Source: Burkholderiales bacterium | Lineage (GTDB): Bacteria > Pseudomonadota > Gammaproteobacteria > Burkholderiales > Burkholderiaceae_C | DNA: 64,000 nt | Direction of reading: 5' to 3' | Assembly (NCBI GenBank): GCA_017307865.1 | Contig: JAFKGE010000016.1 | Coordinates: 158,633 to 222,632 of the forward strand | Shown: piece by piece, positions 55,386 through 64,000 of the stretch | Layout of the letters: each line of letters begins with the position of its first letter | Numbering within the stretch: the first letter of the stretch is position 1 | Made by a program: the position numbers and the translations under genes | The notes under the pieces: generated by a model | The model's input: only the letters and a program-made list of their open reading frames with translations | What the model was told of the DNA's origin: nothing | The model's database searches: none

Positions 55386-55739
55386 TCAACCACAGTTCAC
55401 GCGGACGACGCGGCCGGCGGCATCCACCACCACGTTCAGGCGTCCGGCCATGTATTCCTTGGTCACCATGCTGTCGGGCCGCAGCATGCGGGCGCGGTCG
55501 GCGCCGGCGGCGGCCAGGGCCTGCGCCAGCGTGTCGGCGCCCCAGGCGCTGCCGACCAGGAACTGCGCCGCGTCGGCCCGGCACTGGTTGCGCGGCGGCT
55601 GGCCGCTGTCGATCTGCGTCACGCCGGGCGGCGGCGCGGCGGCGGCCGGGGCCGGCGCCGTGGCGCTCAGGCCGTTGCAGGCCGACAGGGTCAACAGCGA
55701 ACCCAGGGTGAGCGGTGCGGTCAAGGCAGTCCAATGCAT
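55386..55739 (-). CDS. I78-type peptidase inhibitor, probable lipoprotein
   Basis: A 117-residue protein. A signal peptide ends in lipobox LSAC, followed by a Pro/Ala linker. The C-terminal ~65 residues (QCRADAAQFLVGSAWGADTL and LRPDSMVTKEYMAGRLNVVV, ending VVRVNCG) match the Inhibitor_I78 family of serine protease inhibitors, with two conserved cysteines. ATG 55739 is chosen. The adjacent secreted serine protease is the obvious target, which would protect the cell envelope; that is inference. Confidence 0.85.
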   Translation of the reverse strand: MHWTALTAPLTLGSLLTLSACNGLSATAPAPAAAAPPPGVTQIDSGQPPRNQCRADAAQFLVGSAWGADTLAQALAAAGADRARMLRPDSMVTKEYMAGRLNVVVDAAGRVVRVNCG

Positions 55740-55769
55740 GCGGCAGTCCTCCAGTCGATGCACCGCACT

Positions 55770-56351
55770 TTATCGGCTCAGCACCTTCAGGGCCAGCTTG
55801 ATGCCCTCGCTGACCCCGACGTCGGCGGGCAGGTTCTTCAACGCCAGTTGCGCGTCGCGCTCGGTGTAGCCCAGGGCCATCAAGGCCTGCGCGATGTCGT
55901 TCTGGGCATCGGACGCGGGCGTCGCCGCCGCGCCGCCCGGCCCCAGGTCGGCGCCCAGCTTGCCCTTCAATTCGAGCAGCAGGCGCTCGGCGGTCTTCTT
56001 GCCGATGCCGGGCACCTTGACCAGGCGCCCCGCCTCCTGCGCCGTCACGGCCCGCGCCAGCTCGGCCACGCCCAGGCCCGACAGCACGGCCAGCGCGGTG
56101 CGCGGCCCGACGCCGGAGATCTTGATCAGCTCGCGGAAGGCCTGGCGCTCGGCCGGCGTGGCAAAGCCGTAGAGCAGCTGCGCGTCCTCGCGCACGATGA
56201 ACTGGGTGAGCAGGCGCACGGCCTGGCCAACGGCGGGCAGGTTGTAGAAGGTGCTCATGGGCACCTGCACCTCGTAGCCGACGCCGTGGCAGTCCACCAG
56301 CACCTCGGGCGGGTTCTTCTCCAGCAGGGTGCCGGTCAACTGGCCGATCAT
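55770..56351 (-). CDS. ruvA: Holliday junction-binding protein RuvA
   Basis: A 193-residue junction-binding protein. Domain I begins [20 protein letters not shown], the two HhH motifs are [16 protein letters not shown] and [17 protein letters not shown], and the C-terminal domain III ([19 protein letters not shown]) binds RuvB. The ruvAB operon is interrupted downstream by the inhibitor and protease genes. Confidence 0.95.
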   Translation of the reverse strand: MIGQLTGTLLEKNPPEVLVDCHGVGYEVQVPMSTFYNLPAVGQAVRLLTQFIVREDAQLLYGFATPAERQAFRELIKISGVGPRTALAVLSGLGVAELARAVTAQEAGRLVKVPGIGKKTAERLLLELKGKLGADLGPGGAAATPASDAQNDIAQALMALGYTERDAQLALKNLPADVGVSEGIKLALKVLSR

Positions 56352-56423
56352 TCGTTCCTGTCCTTTGCCGCATCGCCCCGGGGCGCGGCGATTGCAGCGG
56401 GCATTATCGGCGTGATCGGGGCC

Positions 56424-56615
56424 TCACAAATCCTGCAGCGCCGCCTGCACCTGCCGCTCGAACAGCGCCGCGTCCGCCAGCGCGTTGGCGTTCAGCAAGG
56501 CCAGCTTGACCAGGAACAGGTCGGCCTTGTCGGCTCCTGCCTGATCGATCGCCAGGGCCAGCGTGTCGTAGACCGTCTCCAGCCCCTCGATGGGCAGTGC
56601 GCTATCTGGGTTCAT
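56424..56615 (-). CDS. DUF2783 domain protein
   Basis: A 63-residue protein (LPIEGLETVYDTLALAIDQA and LVKLALLNANALADAALFER), fitting DUF2783, a small family found next to flavin monooxygenase genes. Function unknown. The start at ATG 56615 is set by AAGGAAG just upstream; the in-frame ATG 56642 overlaps the monooxygenase stop as ATGA and is an alternative. It is the next gene downstream of the flavoprotein. Confidence 0.78.
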   Translation of the reverse strand: MNPDSALPIEGLETVYDTLALAIDQAGADKADLFLVKLALLNANALADAALFERQVQAALQDL

Positions 56616-56638
56616 GGTGTTCTTCCTTTCGAAGTCAT

Positions 56639-58330
56639 TCATTGGGGCAACGCCGTCTGCAGGGCGGCGCGCAGACGGGTGGCGTCCAGCGTGAGCCAGC
56701 GCGCGCACACATGCTGGTCGGGGCGCAGCAGATAGGCCGCACCGCCGGCGGACACGCCATAGCGCCGGCGGCAGCGGCCGTCGGCATCGGCCAGCACCTG
56801 GTCGGCGCCGGCCACCGGGCCGGCCGCGCCCACCGCCGTCACGCGCAGCGGCACGCCGCGCGCGCGCCACTCGGCCAGCACCGCCTGCAAAGGCGCGGGA
56901 ATGGCATCGGCCTCGGTGAAGTAGAGCAGCTCGAAGCCGCCGCCCAGGTGATCCAGCAGGAATTCGTCGGCGCCCAGGCGCACGTTCCGGGGCGGCGCGC
57001 CATGCGCGGGGCCGTCGGTGAACAGCCCGTTGTCGTCGCCGGGGCTATTCAGCGCCGAGTGCGTGTATTCGTGCGGACGCGAGGTGCGCCAGTGGTAGAG
57101 CGGGCGCACGAACTCCTGCGTCAGCGACAGCGACAGCACCGCGTCGCGCAGCAGCCTGAAGCCCCGGCTGGGGGGAGTCATGAAGCGGGTGCTCTTGCCG
57201 CCCTCGTCGATGATCTCGCGCGCCGCGCCCACGCGTTCGGCGCTGTGGTTGGCCAGCAGGGCCTTGCCGGCCAGGCCCTTGACCACGAAGGCCAGGTGCC
57301 AGGCCAGCGACTGCGCGTCCTGGAACGCCGTGTTGGCGCCGCGCACGCCGAAGATCGGCAGCAGATGGGCGGCGTCGCCGGTGAAGAGGACGCTGCCGTG
57401 CACGTAGTCGGGCAGCGTCAGGGTGCGTGCCGAATACACCGAGCACCAGTCCATCTCCCAGGGCTGGCCGGCATGGCCGATCATGGCCAGCTGGGCGTCG
57501 ATGCGCGCCTTCAGCGACTCGGGCCGCAGCGCGTCCTCGGGCGTCTCGCCGGGCGGCAGCTGGTAGTCCACGCGCCAGATGCCGTGCGGCTCGCGGTGCA
57601 TCAGGATGGTGTTGCCGGGGTTCCACTCCGGGTCGAAGAAGGCCAGGCGCTCGGTGGGCAGCGGCAGGTCGATCTTGATGTCGGCGATGACGAAGAAGCC
57701 CTCGTAGGAGGAGCCCTCCATCTGCAGGTTCATGGCCGTACGGATGCCCGAACGGCCGCCGTCCGCCGCCACCAGCCAGTCGGTCTGCAGCCGGTATTCG
57801 CCCTCGGGCGTGTCCACGGTGACCAGGGCATGGCCGTCCTTCTGCTCCACGGACAGCACCTTGTTGCCCCAGCGGAAGTCGATCAGCGGGTGCGCCGCGC
57901 AGGCGTCGTACAGGTACTCCTCCATGTACTGCTGCTGCACGTTGAGCATGGGGAAGAAGCGGTCGTCCTCGTCGTGCGGCGCCTCCATGCGGAACACGCG
58001 CCGGCCGCGGTAGTACGAGTTGCCGTAGCGCCAGGGCAGGCCGCCCTCGGTCATGCGCCCGGCCACGCCCACCTGCTGCAGGATCTCCATGGAGCGGCGC
58101 GTGAACACGATGGCGCGGCTGCCCTGGGAGAGCTGCAGCTCCGCGGTCAGCACCACGCTGGCCACGCCGTGGCGCGCCAGCTCCAGCGCGGTGACCATGC
58201 CGGCCGGGCCCGATCCGGCAATGACCACCTTCTGGCGCGCCTGCGCCGCATGGGCCGAGGGCCACCAGGGCGCGTGGACCTGGTAGCGGTAGTAGATGGA
58301 AGGGCGCGGGGTGGTGGATGGCTGGTGCAT
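56639..58330 (-). CDS. FAD-dependent aromatic monooxygenase (MhpA-like)
   Basis: A 563-residue flavoprotein hydroxylase of the PheA/TfdB/MhpA group. It has the FAD motif VVIAGSGPAGMVTALELARHG, the NAD(P)H/FAD DG motif LVAADGGRSGIRTAMNL and the GD motif LFTGDAAHLLPIFGVRGANT. The C-terminal ~150 residues form the thioredoxin-like domain of this group. Likely hydroxylates a phenolic or 3-hydroxyphenyl acid; no ring-cleavage gene is nearby to name the substrate. ATG 58330 is chosen. Confidence 0.87.
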   Translation of the reverse strand: MHQPSTTPRPSIYYRYQVHAPWWPSAHAAQARQKVVIAGSGPAGMVTALELARHGVASVVLTAELQLSQGSRAIVFTRRSMEILQQVGVAGRMTEGGLPWRYGNSYYRGRRVFRMEAPHDEDDRFFPMLNVQQQYMEEYLYDACAAHPLIDFRWGNKVLSVEQKDGHALVTVDTPEGEYRLQTDWLVAADGGRSGIRTAMNLQMEGSSYEGFFVIADIKIDLPLPTERLAFFDPEWNPGNTILMHREPHGIWRVDYQLPPGETPEDALRPESLKARIDAQLAMIGHAGQPWEMDWCSVYSARTLTLPDYVHGSVLFTGDAAHLLPIFGVRGANTAFQDAQSLAWHLAFVVKGLAGKALLANHSAERVGAAREIIDEGGKSTRFMTPPSRGFRLLRDAVLSLSLTQEFVRPLYHWRTSRPHEYTHSALNSPGDDNGLFTDGPAHGAPPRNVRLGADEFLLDHLGGGFELLYFTEADAIPAPLQAVLAEWRARGVPLRVTAVGAAGPVAGADQVLADADGRCRRRYGVSAGGAAYLLRPDQHVCARWLTLDATRLRAALQTALPQ

Positions 58331-58411
58331 GGACGGTTCTTCCTGGGATGCCGGATCGGCGGCGTGGGGGGCGGTGCGGCAAGCCGCCCCGCGCCGATGC
58401 GAGACAATGCC

Positions 58412-59359
58412 ATGGTGATTCTCCGCCACGCCTTCACTCCCCTGTCCAACACGCGCCTGGCGCACCTGTGCGGCCCCATGGACGAACACCTGCGCACCAT
58501 CGAGGCGGGGCTGCAGGTGGCCATCTCGCACCGGCAGGAGCAGTTCAAGATCGAGGGCGCCAAGAAGCACGCCGAACGCGCTCTGGTGGTGCTGCAGGCG
58601 CTGTACGAGATCGCCGCACGCCCGATCCGCGCCGACACGGTGCAGCTGATGCTGGCCGGCGACGAGCGCGCCGGCGCCGAGGCGGCCGACGGCAGCCGCC
58701 TGCTGAGCACGCGCCGCACCGACCTGAAGGCGCGCACGCCCAACCAGAGCGTGTACCTGGACAACATCGCCGGCCACGACATCACCTTCGGCATCGGCCC
58801 GGCCGGCACCGGCAAGACCTTTCTGGCCGTGGCCTGCGCGGTCGACGCGCTGGAGCGCCAGGCGGTGCAGCGCATCCTGCTGACGCGCCCGGCGGTGGAG
58901 GCCGGCGAGCGCCTGGGCTTTCTGCCGGGCGATTTGACGCAGAAGGTCGACCCCTACCTGCGCCCGCTGTACGACGCGCTGTACGACCTGATGGGCTTCG
59001 ACCGCGTGGCCAAGGCCTTCGAGCGCGCGCAACTCGAGATCGCGCCGCTGGCCTTCATGCGCGGGCGCACGCTCAACCACGCCTTCGTCATCCTGGACGA
59101 GGCGCAGAACACCACGCCCGAGCAGATGAAGATGTTCCTCACCCGCATCGGCTTCGGCAGCAAGTGCGTGGTGACCGGCGACGTCAGCCAGATCGACCTG
59201 CCCAAGGGCACCACCAGCGGCCTGATCGACGCCGAGCGGGTGCTCAAGCGCGTCAAGGGCCTGGCCTTCACCCGCTTCACCAGCCGCGACGTGGTGCGCC
59301 ACCCGCTGGTGGCGCGCATCGTCGATGCCTATGACGCGCAGCGCAAGGCGAGCAGTTGA
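58412..59359 (+). CDS. PhoH family ATPase
   Basis: A 315-residue PhoH-like P-loop protein. An N-terminal RNA-binding-like segment is followed by FGIGPAGTGKTFLAVACAVD (Walker A at 129-136), LTRPAVEAGERLGFLPGDL, AFVILDEAQNTTPEQMKMFL (Walker B) and CVVTGDVSQIDLPKG. In many bacteria it is encoded with ybeY, but here uvrA follows instead. ATG 58412 is chosen; 58397 is possible. Confidence 0.9.
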   Translation: MVILRHAFTPLSNTRLAHLCGPMDEHLRTIEAGLQVAISHRQEQFKIEGAKKHAERALVVLQALYEIAARPIRADTVQLMLAGDERAGAEAADGSRLLSTRRTDLKARTPNQSVYLDNIAGHDITFGIGPAGTGKTFLAVACAVDALERQAVQRILLTRPAVEAGERLGFLPGDLTQKVDPYLRPLYDALYDLMGFDRVAKAFERAQLEIAPLAFMRGRTLNHAFVILDEAQNTTPEQMKMFLTRIGFGSKCVVTGDVSQIDLPKGTTSGLIDAERVLKRVKGLAFTRFTSRDVVRHPLVARIVDAYDAQRKASS

Positions 59360-59380
59360 ACGAGCCAAACTGCCGGAACA

Positions 59381-59550
59381 GCCGAACGCAGAGGGCGCAA
59401 AGGACTCGCAGAGGACGCAAAAAATTCAAATGAATTGCTTCTAAAGTGATAGTGAACAATGGGCATTTCGCCTTGGCTTTCATCAAGAATTTCTGGATTT
59501 TTTTCTTCTTCTGCGCCCTTTGCGAGTCCTTTGCGTCCTCTGCGTTCGGC
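59381..59550. repeat. Inverted-repeat element with CGCAGAGGA arms (copy 2)
   Basis: Bases 59381-59420 and 59511-59550 are ~40-bp inverted arms with about three mismatches, each built of CGCAGAGGACGC / CGCAAAGGACTC subrepeats, around an AT-rich centre of ~90 bp. GCCGGAACAGCCGAACGCAG at the left edge corresponds to the right edge of the copy near 3590. It separates phoH and uvrA and may hold a terminator for phoH; the AT-rich centre could carry a uvrA promoter. Confidence 0.82.
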
Positions 59551-59638
59551 TGTTTTTGCTCATATCCACATGACCCTGCGCCCGTGATGTCGCCGCCGCG
59601 TCCCTAGAATCTTCGGGCCCCTTCCCAATGGACCCGAC

Positions 59639-64000
<4,362 letters not shown>

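Overview
The window is high-GC DNA from a betaproteobacterium, most likely Comamonadaceae (Burkholderiales). The pointers are a complete mraZ-to-lpxC division and wall cluster, the xerC-DUF484-dapF group, the dksA-STAS-hslVU group, and an abundant short dispersed repeat with core ATAGCTGCTTGCGCTTG, which I associate from memory with this family. No tRNA, rRNA, CRISPR array, integrase or full insertion sequence was seen. The genus cannot be fixed from sequence alone.

Layout. 1-849 is the end of a class IV aminotransferase on the plus strand. 866-19152 is a long minus-strand catabolic block. Its distal part (866-5746) is a module of PrpD-like protein, CoA transferase, acyl-CoA dehydrogenase and mesaconyl-CoA-hydratase-like protein. 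The middle (5823-9691) holds a metallo-hydrolase, a DsbA-like isomerase, DUF1289, YbaK, LysE and HMG-CoA lyase. The proximal part (9749-19152) holds a GhrA-like dehydrogenase, both methylcrotonyl-CoA carboxylase subunits, methylglutaconyl-CoA hydratase and an acyl-CoA synthetase, with a DUF4126 membrane protein, a DinB protein and a VapBC pair between them. Together these read as leucine/isovalerate breakdown (liuB, liuC, liuD, liuE). A divergent AraC regulator starts near 19280. Thiamine salvage genes thiM-thiE follow (20320-21884).

22126-40637 is the dcw cluster, read right to left: mraZ, rsmH, ftsL, ftsI, murE, murF, mraY, murD, ftsW, murG, murC, ddl, ftsQ, ftsA, ftsZ, lpxC. Most genes overlap by a few bases. 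A promoter with four CACTT repeats at 10-bp spacing lies upstream of mraZ and looks like a MraZ operator. 41002-46786 carries hslVU, a STAS protein, a one-cysteine DksA and a His-rich COG0523 GTPase. 46983-55763 has an aldehyde dehydrogenase, xerC, DUF484, dapF, a carboxymuconolactone-decarboxylase-like protein, a stand-alone gyrase-B-like TOPRIM protein, ruvB and ruvA; a secreted serine protease and an I78-type protease inhibitor sit between the two ruv genes. 56424-59359 holds DUF2783, a flavin monooxygenase and a PhoH ATPase. 59639 to the end is a very long uvrA-type gene that runs off the window.

The most unusual feature is how several families of short, palindromic dispersed repeats have entered genes without breaking them. 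The open uvrA frame carries at least five separate in-frame insertions, counting one at the window edge. RsmH ends in two tandem 29-residue copies of another repeat, MurG begins with a third copy of the same repeat, and DapF carries a copy of the ATAGCTGC repeat. Elsewhere that repeat supplies start or stop codons of neighbouring genes.
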